NCBI GenBank assembly: GCA_900767375.1
Contig: CAAFYX010000038.1
Location: 1 to 7,947, forward strand
Direction: 5' to 3'
DNA length: 7,947 nucleotides
From: Rikenellaceae bacterium
GTDB taxonomy: Bacteria; Bacteroidota; Bacteroidia; Bacteroidales; UBA932
Shown here: positions 1 to 6,223 of the stretch, one piece after another
Layout of the letters: each line of letters begins with the position of its first letter
Position numbering within the stretch: the stretch's first letter is position 1
Position numbers and translations under genes: made by a program
The notes under the pieces: model-generated
What the model was told of the DNA's origin: nothing
What the model saw: only the letters and a program-made list of their open reading frames with translations
Databases searched by the model: none

Positions 1-524
1 ATGTCGATGTTGTTGCCGGCATTGGCCATGTTGAAGAATGCACGTATCATACCGGTGACGGTTCCGAGGAAACCGATCATGGGAGCGCCGCCGGCGATGG
101 TTGCGAGGTAGGGAAGTCCCTTCTCGAGGCGTGCCACCTCGACATTGCCCACATTCTCCACTGCTGTCTGGATGTCGGAGAGTGACTTGCCGTAACGCTC
201 GACTCCGGCTTCGATCATCCTTGAGACAGGGGTGTCGTACCTGAGACAGAGGGTCTGCGCAGACTTGAGCTTGCCGTCATGGATGTAGTCACGTATGTCC
301 ATCATGAAGTCCTTGTCGACCTTGCCGGCCTGACGGATCATCCACCACTTCTTTCCGAAGATGTAGATGGCAATGAACGAGAGGATAAGAAGGACAAGCA
401 TGAGCCAGCCACCCTTGGTGGCCATCTCGATGAGAGAATAGGACATTTCCTGCTGCTGGGGGAGAGCCTGTACTGCCTCAGCGGCCTCTGTGGCAATGTC
501 TGCCTGAAGTAATGTAAAAAGCAT
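1..524 (-). CDS. exbB: ExbB/TolQ/MotA proton-channel protein, N-terminal part (cut by window edge)
   Basis: The reading frame opens at an ATG (522-524 on the plus strand) and stays open to the window edge: 174 complete codons, beginning MLFTLLQADIATEA. A hydrophobic segment at about residues 38-57 is followed by a charged cytoplasmic stretch (about 58-135). A second membrane segment with the family signature GAPMIGFLGTVTGM lies at about 147-159. These are hallmarks of the ExbB/TolQ/MotA family. Such proteins form the inner-membrane proton channel that, with ExbD/TolR, energises TonB-dependent outer-membrane transport or the Tol system. The C-terminal part, with the last helix, lies outside the window, and exbD and tonB genes would be expected further left. 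The start is chosen because an A-rich stretch precedes it and a promoter-like element lies about 50 bp upstream; Met27 is the next alternative. ExbB is favoured over TolQ or MotA from the general look of the sequence, so the symbol is tentative. Confidence 0.88.
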   Translation of the reverse strand, partial: MLFTLLQADIATEAAEAVQALPQQQEMSYSLIEMATKGGWLMLVLLILSFIAIYIFGKKWWMIRQAGKVDKDFMMDIRDYIHDGKLKSAQTLCLRYDTPVSRMIEAGVERYGKSLSDIQTAVENVGNVEVARLEKGLPYLATIAGGAPMIGFLGTVTGMIRAFFNMANAGNNID

Positions 525-573
525 ATTTTTGAATTTTTAGAATTATCAGCAATGCCCGTTTTCCGGGAATTTG

Positions 574-605
574 CAAATATAACCAAAAATGTGCTTTTTA
601 TGAAA
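574..605 (-). promoter_or_regulatory. Candidate Bacteroidota-type promoter for the exbB-like gene
   Basis: Read on the minus strand, 581-574 is TATATTTG, a full match to the Bacteroidota -7 consensus TAnnTTTG. About 20 bp upstream, at 605-602, is TTTC, a one-mismatch version of the -33 TTTG element. The start codon at 524 is 49 nt downstream of the -7 element, so the transcript would have a leader of roughly 40-45 nt. The site lies in the 99-bp A+T-rich gap between truA and the exbB-like gene. This would let exbB be transcribed independently of truA. The -7 match is seen directly; activity is inferred. Confidence 0.55.
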
Positions 606-623
606 TAAAAATAGGCCGATTTT

Positions 624-1355
624 TCAGTATTTCACCTTGCTGAGAAAAAGAGCGTGTCCGGGTACGGACTGACCCGCATCGCATCTTGTGCCGTTTTCGA
701 TCAGCTCGGCAATGCTTTCGGGGCTTCGTCTGCCTCGTCCGACCTCCAGGAGTGTGCCCACGATGGCCCTGACCATGTTCCTGAGGAATCTGTCGGCAGC
801 TATTCTGAAGTACCAGTGATCCTCGTCCTCCTTGAACCATCCGGCCTCGGTTACGGTGCATATCGAAGTCTTGTTGTCGGCCCCGGTCTTTTCGAAGCAT
901 CTGAAATCGTGCGTCCCGAGCAAATGCCTGGCAGCCAGGTTCATGGCCTCGAAGTCTACGTCGGGAAACTGGTATAGCCATGAGAATTTTTCTGCGAACG
1001 GGTCCTTATATCTATGCAAAAAATATGTATATTCGCGACCTGTTGCGCTGAAGCGTGCATGGAAGTCGTCCCCTGCCGGCTCGATGCTTTTTATGGCTAT
1101 GCCCGAGGGAAGGATGGCATTTAATTTGTAGCGGGTTTCTGCGCATTCAACGGGAGTGTCCGAGTCGAAATGTGCCACATAGTGTGAGGCGTTGACTCCA
1201 GTGTCGGTCCTTCCGGCACCGGTGAGTTTGATTTCGGCGTGCAGTAGGGTGGCAAGCGCGTTCTGTATGCATCCCTGAACGCTTGGGGCGTCAGGTTGCA
1301 CCTGCCAGCCGCAGAATCCGGCTCCGTTGTATGACAAGGTTATTTTGTAACGCAT
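624..1355 (-). CDS. truA: tRNA pseudouridine(38-40) synthase TruA
   Basis: This is a 243-residue protein, a normal length for TruA, which converts uridines 38, 39 and 40 of the tRNA anticodon arm to pseudouridine in the cytoplasm. The N-terminus MRYKITLSYNG..FCGWQ is typical. The catalytic motif GAGRTDTGVNA has the nucleophilic aspartate at residue 51 (equivalent to Asp60 of E. coli). GREYTYFL at 106-113 holds the conserved active-site tyrosine, DRFLRNMVR at 188-196 is the second conserved core motif, and the protein ends SVPGHALFLSKVKY. The frame stays open for 99 codons upstream, but that extension is antisense to moxR and does not look like TruA, so the ATG at 1355 is used. The stop is TGA at 626-624. 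The gene diverges from moxR with 25 bp between start codons. No strong terminator follows it. Confidence 0.97.
   Translation of the reverse strand: MRYKITLSYNGAGFCGWQVQPDAPSVQGCIQNALATLLHAEIKLTGAGRTDTGVNASHYVAHFDSDTPVECAETRYKLNAILPSGIAIKSIEPAGDDFHARFSATGREYTYFLHRYKDPFAEKFSWLYQFPDVDFEAMNLAARHLLGTHDFRCFEKTGADNKTSICTVTEAGWFKEDEDHWYFRIAADRFLRNMVRAIVGTLLEVGRGRRSPESIAELIENGTRCDAGQSVPGHALFLSKVKY
1340..1347 (+). promoter_or_regulatory. Weak candidate -7 element for the moxR-bat operon
   Basis: TTATTTTG differs from TAnnTTTG at one position and sits 33 nt before the moxR ATG, inside the first codons of truA on the opposite strand. No TTTG -33 element is found about 20 bp upstream. It is the best plus-strand candidate I could find in the 250 bp before moxR. 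It is listed because the operon must start somewhere here and the true intergenic space is only 25 bp. Confidence 0.2.
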
Positions 1356-1363
1356 AACGAGTG

Positions 1364-1371
1364 CAAAAATA
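1364..1371 (-). promoter_or_regulatory. Candidate -7 promoter element for truA
   Basis: On the minus strand, 1371-1364 reads TATTTTTG, a full match to TAnnTTTG. It is only 8 nt from the truA ATG at 1355, so transcription would begin within a few bases of the start codon and give a nearly leaderless mRNA. A one-mismatch copy, TATATTTC, lies just upstream at 1381-1374 and could give a slightly longer leader. I could not find a well-spaced TTTG -33 element for either copy. The upstream half of this promoter would lie inside the moxR coding sequence. Confidence 0.4.
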
Positions 1372-1380
1372 AAGAAATAT

Positions 1381-2373
1381 ATGGAAAGTGTAAACATCAA
1401 GGAACTCAACGACCGCATCCAGAAAGAAAGTGCGTTCGTGGATATCCTGCAGCTTGAGATGGGTAAGGTCATCATAGGACAGAAGCATCTCGTGGAGAAT
1501 CTGATGATAGCGCTGCTGGCAAACGGACACATCCTTCTCGAGGGTATGCCCGGTCTTGCGAAAACGTTGGCAATCAGTACATTGAGCAAGGCTGTCAGTG
1601 CAAAGTTCAGCCGCATCCAGTTCACTCCCGACCTGCTCCCTGCCGATGTCACGGGAACGCTTATCTACTCCCAGAAGAAGGAGGAGTTCGAAGTGAGAAA
1701 GGGCCCCGTCTTTGCGAATTTCGTGCTTGCAGACGAGATCAACCGTGCTCCCGCAAAGGTCCAGTCCGCCCTTCTCGAGGCCATGCAGGAGCGCCAGGTG
1801 ACACTCGGGGACTCGACCTACAAGCTCCCTGAGCCTTTCCTTGTGATGGCAACCCAGAACCCTGTCGAGCAGGAAGGAACATATCCGCTGCCCGAGGCCC
1901 AGGTCGACCGTTTCATGCTCAAGGTTGTGGTAGGCTATCCCCGCAAGGAGGAGGAGAAGCTCATCATCCGCATGAACAACAGCGGCGAGTTCCCCCAGCC
2001 CCAGCCTGTCGTGAAGCCTGAGGACATAGTCCGCGCCCGCGAGGTTGTCCGCGATGTCTACATGGACGAGAAGATAGAGAGATACATTGTCGACATAGTC
2101 TACGCCACCCGCACCCCTTCGGAATATGGACTGAAGGATCTCGAGGGTCTTGTCAGCTACGGCGCGTCACCCCGTGCCAGCATCAGCCTCAGCATGGCCG
2201 CAAAGGCCTATGCCTTCATCAAGAGGCGCGGCTACGTGATCCCCGAGGATGTGCGTGCAGTCTGTCCCGAAGTGCTCCGCCACAGAATAGGTCTCACATA
2301 CGAGGCAGAGGCGGAGAACGTGACCACGGAACAGATAATCGACAAGGTTATCAATGCGGTGATAGTCCCGTAG
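1381..2373 (+). CDS. moxR: MoxR-family AAA+ ATPase
   Basis: This is a complete 330-residue MoxR ATPase. The Walker A motif GMPGLAKT is at residues 55-62, Walker B is VLADEINRAP (Asp118, Glu119), and sensor 1 is ATQNP at 157-161. The arginine-finger region is QVDRF with Arg177, and the sensor 2 region is GASPRAS with Arg265. The C-terminal helical lid follows. No membrane segment or signal peptide is present, so it is cytoplasmic. MoxR proteins are thought to act as chaperone-like motors that work with vWA-domain partners. Here a DUF58 vWA-type protein follows after 4 bp and two more vWA proteins follow in the same operon. The ATG is preceded by an A-rich stretch without a Shine-Dalgarno sequence, as is usual in Bacteroidota. 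The family is certain; the actual client is unknown. Confidence 0.96.
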   Translation: MESVNIKELNDRIQKESAFVDILQLEMGKVIIGQKHLVENLMIALLANGHILLEGMPGLAKTLAISTLSKAVSAKFSRIQFTPDLLPADVTGTLIYSQKKEEFEVRKGPVFANFVLADEINRAPAKVQSALLEAMQERQVTLGDSTYKLPEPFLVMATQNPVEQEGTYPLPEAQVDRFMLKVVVGYPRKEEEKLIIRMNNSGEFPQPQPVVKPEDIVRAREVVRDVYMDEKIERYIVDIVYATRTPSEYGLKDLEGLVSYGASPRASISLSMAAKAYAFIKRRGYVIPEDVRAVCPEVLRHRIGLTYEAEAENVTTEQIIDKVINAVIVP

Positions 2374-2377
2374 TGCA

Positions 2378-3265
2378 ATGGCCCAGGACGCAACAGAACT
2401 CCTCAAAAAGGTCCGGAAGATAGAGATCAAGACCAGGGCTCTCTCGCATCAGGTATTTGCGGGAGAGTACCACTCTGCTTTCAAGGGCCGAGGCATGGCG
2501 TTCAGCGAAGTGCGTGAGTATCAGTGGGGTGATGATGTCCGCAATATGGACTGGAACGTCACCGCGCGCCTTCGCAGCCCTTATGTCAAGGTGTTCGAGG
2601 AGGAGCGTGAGCTTACGGTCGTGCTTCTTGTGGATGTGAGCCGTTCCGGACTTTTCGGAACCGCGGTCCAGACCAAGCGCGAGATGCTTGCAGAGATTGC
2701 CGCTGTCCTGAGTTTCAGCGCGATACTCAACAACGACAAGGTGGGAGCGCTGTTCTTCTCGGATCATGTAGAAAAGTTCATACCGCCCAAGAAAGGCCGC
2801 TCGCATCTGCTCCATATCATAAGGGAGATGCTTGAGCTGGAACCGCAGTCGGATGGTACCGACATCGGCGCAGCCCTGCGTTTCCTGACCAACGCCATCA
2901 AGAAGAAATGCACCGCATTCCTTCTGAGCGACATGCTGGATGTGGACGCGACCGGCGCGCCAAGGTATGAAGATGCACTGAAGGTGGCCGTGAACCGTCA
3001 CGATCTCAGTGTCATCAGGGTGCATGACCCTCGCGAGCAGGCAATACCTGCGGTAGGTCTTGTGCACATCAAGGACTCCGAGTCGGGAGAAGGCGCCTGG
3101 ATCAACACTGATTCCAAGAAGGTCCGCAATGCGTACTCGAAGTGGTTCGCGCAGGCGGAACTCGAGGAGCACAGGCTCTTGAACAGATACAAGGTAGACA
3201 ATGTGGATGTCGCCACCGACGCCGACTATGTGAAGGCGCTGATGGCTTTGTTTAACGGAAGATGA
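2378..3265 (+). CDS. DUF58 domain protein with vWA-type fold
   Basis: This 295-residue protein has no signal peptide or membrane segment. Residues 31-64 hold the DUF58 signature (YHSAFKGRGMAFSEVREYQ, then GDDVR and DWNVTAR). A vWA-like fold follows, with a complete metal-site motif DVSRS (DxSxS) at 86-90, a threonine at 161 in GTDIG, and an aspartate at 185 in FLLSD. The likely role is as the cytoplasmic vWA partner of MoxR; the moxR-DUF58 pair is widespread in bacteria. It starts 4 bp after the moxR stop and its own TGA overlaps the next ATG by 4 bases, so co-translation is likely. Bacteroidales relatives, as I recall them, usually read DVSGS; here the fourth residue is Arg. The metal ligands themselves are unaffected. 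The exact biochemical role is unknown. Confidence 0.93.
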   Translation: MAQDATELLKKVRKIEIKTRALSHQVFAGEYHSAFKGRGMAFSEVREYQWGDDVRNMDWNVTARLRSPYVKVFEEERELTVVLLVDVSRSGLFGTAVQTKREMLAEIAAVLSFSAILNNDKVGALFFSDHVEKFIPPKKGRSHLLHIIREMLELEPQSDGTDIGAALRFLTNAIKKKCTAFLLSDMLDVDATGAPRYEDALKVAVNRHDLSVIRVHDPREQAIPAVGLVHIKDSESGEGAWINTDSKKVRNAYSKWFAQAELEEHRLLNRYKVDNVDVATDADYVKALMALFNGR

Positions 3266-4239
3266 AACTGTTGGCAATCATATTGACGGCTCTGCTGGAG
3301 GTCGTCCCTGCCGGAAGCGCTTTTCTGAAGCAGCTTCAGCCCAGGGACAGCATCCTTATTGCGGACCAGCTTGAATATGGCTTCCGTATGGACAGTGTCA
3401 AGGCTGGCACAGCCCTGGCCCTTCCCGACTTCGGCAAGGTGTCCGGCGACACTCTGACGGTGGTCCGCAACTGGCAGGTGGATACACTGTCGAGCAGGAG
3501 GTTCCTCCGCCGCACAGGCATGGTCAACCTCAGTGTGTCCATGGTGGTGGCACCTTTCGAGGAAGGTGAATTCATGCTGCCTCCCATACCGGTGCAGCGC
3601 ACTGTCGACGGGAAGACCGATACTCTGGTGTTCGACCCGGCGGAGTTCAAGGCCTGCACGATGCCGGTAGACACTGCGACCTTCGAGATCCATGACATAA
3701 AGGATCAGATCCGCTATCCTGTCACTCCCCAGGAGATAGTGCCATGGATGCTGGCCCTCAGAATCCTGCTGGCGCTTGCCGGTGCCCTGGCCATACTGAT
3801 CTGGGCAAGGCGCTCCCGCCGCTCCGGAGATGCTCGGGAAAGCCAGGATCCCGCACACGTTGTCGCCCTGCGCGAACTTGACAGGTACCGTTCCGACAAA
3901 TACTGGGCTCCGGACAGGCAGAAGCAGTTCTATTCAGGCATTACCGATGCTCTCAAGAAGTACATTGACTCCCGCTTCGGCGTGGATGCTCCCGAGATGA
4001 CGACTGCGGAACTGTTCTCCGCCCTGAAATCTGACAGTTCCCTCACTCCGGAACTCTTCAACGAGCTCAAGGATCTGTTCGAGACCGCCGATTTCGTGAA
4101 ATTTGCAAAATTCGTGGCTGACGATGCCCAGAATTCCAAGGCACTTCCCCTTGCGGTCCGCTTCGTCACGGAAACATATCAGGCAGAAATTGCACAGGAG
4201 GATGCTCCTGCCACAGGTGAGGAGGCCGGAAAAGACTGA
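3262..4239 (+). CDS. Single-pass membrane protein of the bat operon, BatD/DUF4381-like
   Basis: This 325-residue protein begins with a signal sequence (MKLLAIILTALL, possible cleavage after GSA at residue 20). Residues about 25-155 look beta-rich: ILIADQLEYGFRM resembles the start of Ig-like domains found in BatD, and the region ends with LPPIPVQ. A membrane helix at about 162-182 is followed by RRSRR, so the C-terminus should be cytoplasmic. Residues about 200-305 form an acidic helical domain (VALRELDRYR, FYSGITDALKKYIDSRFG, MTTAELFSAL). That tail resembles the cytoplasmic domains of DUF4381 proteins and of some BatD C-termini. It sits between the DUF58 gene and batA, overlapping each by 4 and 1 bases. 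Similar proteins occur at this place in Bacteroides bat operons, without a standard name that I know. A role coupling the cytoplasmic MoxR/DUF58 pair to the periplasmic Bat proteins is my inference. Confidence 0.85.
   Translation: MKLLAIILTALLEVVPAGSAFLKQLQPRDSILIADQLEYGFRMDSVKAGTALALPDFGKVSGDTLTVVRNWQVDTLSSRRFLRRTGMVNLSVSMVVAPFEEGEFMLPPIPVQRTVDGKTDTLVFDPAEFKACTMPVDTATFEIHDIKDQIRYPVTPQEIVPWMLALRILLALAGALAILIWARRSRRSGDARESQDPAHVVALRELDRYRSDKYWAPDRQKQFYSGITDALKKYIDSRFGVDAPEMTTAELFSALKSDSSLTPELFNELKDLFETADFVKFAKFVADDAQNSKALPLAVRFVTETYQAEIAQEDAPATGEEAGKD
4219..4225 (+). promoter_or_regulatory. Purine-rich Shine-Dalgarno-like sequence before batA
   Basis: GAGGAGG lies 13 nt before the batA ATG at 4239, inside the last codons of the preceding gene. 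It is complementary to the 3' end of 16S rRNA but is spaced further away than ideal. It may be a by-product of Glu-Glu-Ala codons, so its role is uncertain. Confidence 0.3.
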
Positions 4240-5222
4240 TGTTCTTCGAATACCCCGATCTTCTCTGGCTGCTTGCCCTGCCACTGCTGCTCGTTGCGCA
4301 CTACGTCTTCATCGAGCTTTCCGGCAGACGTCCCCATCTGCGTGTTTCCACCTCTGTCCCGTGGAAGGCTGGCGGCAGGACCGCGCTATCATGGATAAGG
4401 CACATCCCGTTCGTCCTTAGAATCGCGGCGTTGTGCTTGATGATCATCGCGATAGCACGTCCCCGATCTTCGACACAGATGGAGAAGATAGACACCGAGG
4501 GCATAGATATCATGCTGGCCATGGATGTCTCCACTTCCATGCTGGCGCGGGACTTCAATCCGGACCGTATCAGTGCAGCCAAGGACATAGCCATCGAGTT
4601 CATCTCACAGAGGCCCGCTGACCGCATGGGCATTGCAGTCTTTGCAGGCGAGAGCTATACCCAGTGCCCGCTCACTACCGACCGCGCAACCCTTATCAAC
4701 CTCATGAAGGAGGTTCAGACCGACCTGATCGAGGATGGTACTGCCATAGGAAACGGTCTTGCCACCGCAGTTGCCAGAATGAAGGATTCCGACGCCAAGA
4801 GCCGGGTGGTGATACTTCTCACCGATGGTGTCAACAACAGCGGAGAGGTTGCTCCCCAGACTGCGGCGGAAATAGCGAAGACCTACGGTGTCAGAGTCTA
4901 TACCATTGGCGTGGGAGCCAACGGCATGGCCCCTTATCCGGTGATGACGCCATGGGGCGTGGAGATGCAGCAGGTGCAGGTCGAGATAGATGAGAACCTT
5001 CTGAAGAGCATAGCCGAGACCACAGGCGGCAAGTACTTCAGGGCTACCGACAATACCAAACTCTCGGAAATCTACTCCGAGATAAACAAGATGGAGAAGG
5101 CCCGTACCACCATCGACAGTTTCCCCATATACAAGGAACTGTTCGACAGATATGCGGTCTGGGCGCTTGTGTGTCTCCTTCTTGAAATGCTTTTAAAACT
5201 TCTGATGAGGAGGATGCCGTAA
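4239..5222 (+). CDS. batA: BatA, membrane-anchored vWA protein
   Basis: This is a complete 327-residue protein. Membrane helices lie at about residues 8-26, 57-75 and 305-322. Between helices 2 and 3 is a vWA domain with an intact metal-ion (MIDAS) motif DVSTS at 96-100, the threonine in DGTAIG (168) and the aspartate in TDG (196). The loop between the first two helices is rich in Arg and Lys and the C-terminus is RRMP, so both should be cytoplasmic and the vWA domain periplasmic. It is the first of the two paralogous vWA proteins of the Bacteroides aerotolerance operon; loss of bat function reduced oxygen tolerance in B. fragilis. The start overlaps the upstream stop in TGATG. Near the end, codons 318-320 (CTT TTA AAA) form a possible slippery site. 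What the vWA domain binds is not known. Confidence 0.95.
   Translation: MFFEYPDLLWLLALPLLLVAHYVFIELSGRRPHLRVSTSVPWKAGGRTALSWIRHIPFVLRIAALCLMIIAIARPRSSTQMEKIDTEGIDIMLAMDVSTSMLARDFNPDRISAAKDIAIEFISQRPADRMGIAVFAGESYTQCPLTTDRATLINLMKEVQTDLIEDGTAIGNGLATAVARMKDSDAKSRVVILLTDGVNNSGEVAPQTAAEIAKTYGVRVYTIGVGANGMAPYPVMTPWGVEMQQVQVEIDENLLKSIAETTGGKYFRATDNTKLSEIYSEINKMEKARTTIDSFPIYKELFDRYAVWALVCLLLEMLLKLLMRRMP
5192..5198 (+). other. In-frame slippery heptamer T TTA AAA near the end of batA
   Basis: The bases T TTA AAA fit the X XXY YYZ pattern for -1 frameshifting in the batA reading frame (codons CTT TTA AAA CTT). It lies about 22 nt before the batA stop. After a -1 slip the frame reads TSDEEDAV and then enters batB at its own ATG, in frame, with no stop between. 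No strong downstream hairpin is evident, and the AGGAGG nearby is downstream rather than upstream of the site, which is not the usual stimulating position. Whether it is used is unknown. Confidence 0.25.
5208..5213 (+). promoter_or_regulatory. Shine-Dalgarno-like AGGAGG before batB
   Basis: AGGAGG sits 8 nt before the batB ATG at 5222, an ideal spacing for a ribosome binding site, within the last codons of batA (Met-Arg-Arg-Met). Bacteroidota genes mostly lack such sites. It supports the ATG at 5222 as the start and suggests that batB can be initiated independently within the operon. It could be incidental to AGG arginine codons. Confidence 0.45.
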
Positions 5223-6223
5223 TGCTGTATTTTGGAAATCCGCAGTTTTTCATCCTGCTTCTTCTGGTGCCGGTCATTCCCGTTGCGTATGCGCTTCTCA
5301 GGCGTGGCCGCATGGCAAGGATACGCAGGTTCGGTGACGAGGCTCTCGTGAAGCAGCTCATGCCGTCATGGTCCGGAGCCAAGGGCTGGGTGAGGGTGAT
5401 TCTGCTCTCGCTGGCGTTTTTCTGCTTAGTGATCGGCCTGTGCAGACCCCAGGTCGGTGCCAAGCTCAGCGAGCGCGAGACCAAGGGCGCCGAGATAATG
5501 ATATGTCTGGACGTTTCCAACTCCATGCTTGCCCAGGACTATTCCCCTGACCGCCTGGAGCGTGCGAAACTTGCCATCTCCCGCATCGTCGACAAGCTTG
5601 ACGGCGACCGCATCGGACTCATAGTCTTTGCCGGGAATTCATTCGTCCAGCTGCCTATCACCACGGACTATGTGTCGGCCAAGATGTTCCTCAACTCCAT
5701 CGACACCGGTTCCGTGCCCGTTCAGGGAACCGCCATGGGCGAGGCCATACACACGGCGGCGCGCAGTTTCAGCGCACAGAGCGAGAAGAGCCGCGCCATC
5801 ATAGTTATCACTGACGGTGAGAACCACGAGGATGACCCGGTGGCAGCCGCCGGGGAAGTGGCCGCCATGGGCATGAAGGTATATACCATAGGCGTTGGAA
5901 CGCTCCAGGGCCAGCCTATTCCGAGGGACGGCGAACTGATGAAGGACAAGGACGGCAACATCGTCGTCACAAGACTTGACGAGGACACATTGCGAGAGGT
6001 TGCCGAGGCAGGCAATGGCGCATATGTCCATGCCGGAAACGAGGAGTTCGGTCTGAACCCCATCATTGATGACATACGCAGGATGGAGGATGAGCGGTAC
6101 AACAGTGTGGTCTTTGAGGAGTATGACGAGCAGTTCATGTATTTCCTCGGCGCGGCGCTGCTTCTGCTCGTGCTTGAGATGCTCGTAGGAGAAAGAAGGA
6201 GCAGAAGGAGGCTTTTCGAATGA
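5222..6223 (+). CDS. batB: BatB, membrane-anchored vWA protein
   Basis: This is a complete 333-residue paralogue of BatA. Membrane helices lie at about residues 8-27, 57-74 and 305-322. The vWA domain between helices 2 and 3 has the metal-site motif DVSNS at 97-101, the threonine at 170 in QGTAMG and the aspartate at 198 in TDGEN. The first loop (LRRGRMARIRRF) and the C-terminus (ERRSRRRLFE) are strongly basic, so the vWA domain should face the periplasm. The local similarity to BatA is clear: both have SMLAxDxxPDR just after the metal motif, then DRxGxxVFAGxS and PxTTD. It overlaps the batA stop by one base (TAATG) and the batC start by four. Family knowledge places BatA and BatB together in one membrane complex, presumably as a vWA pair. 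Confidence 0.95.
   Translation: MLYFGNPQFFILLLLVPVIPVAYALLRRGRMARIRRFGDEALVKQLMPSWSGAKGWVRVILLSLAFFCLVIGLCRPQVGAKLSERETKGAEIMICLDVSNSMLAQDYSPDRLERAKLAISRIVDKLDGDRIGLIVFAGNSFVQLPITTDYVSAKMFLNSIDTGSVPVQGTAMGEAIHTAARSFSAQSEKSRAIIVITDGENHEDDPVAAAGEVAAMGMKVYTIGVGTLQGQPIPRDGELMKDKDGNIVVTRLDEDTLREVAEAGNGAYVHAGNEEFGLNPIIDDIRRMEDERYNSVVFEEYDEQFMYFLGAALLLLVLEMLVGERRSRRRLFE
6205..6211 (+). promoter_or_regulatory. Shine-Dalgarno-like AAGGAGG before batC
   Basis: AAGGAGG is a seven-base match to the canonical ribosome binding site, 8 nt before the batC ATG at 6220. It lies in codons for Arg-Arg-Arg at the end of batB, so coding demand could explain part of it. It supports the chosen batC start, which otherwise overlaps the batB stop as ATGA. 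Confidence 0.45.

Noticed and set aside
555..567. Small hairpin CCCG-TTTTC-CGGG in the leader of the exbB-like gene
   Set aside because: Four base pairs alone, with no conserved riboswitch-like surroundings, are too little to call a regulatory element.
607..624. Possible terminator after truA: AAAAAT and ATTTTT arms around a 6-nt loop
   Set aside because: The stem is all A-T, six pairs, with the G+C bases in the loop, so it would be unstable.
1356..1652. A 99-residue N-terminal extension of TruA
   Set aside because: The extra codons are antisense to moxR and do not resemble TruA, whose normal start MRYKITLSYNG is at 1355.
2351..3277. A 308-codon open frame on the minus strand covering the whole DUF58 gene
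   Set aside because: It is fully antisense to a clear DUF58 gene, has no recognisable domain, and its composition fits an accidental open frame in G+C-rich DNA.
3226..3858. A 210-codon minus-strand open frame opposite the membrane protein gene
   Set aside because: It is antisense to a protein with a signal peptide, membrane helix and correct operon overlaps; the sequence (many His, Gln, Arg) looks like an accidental frame.
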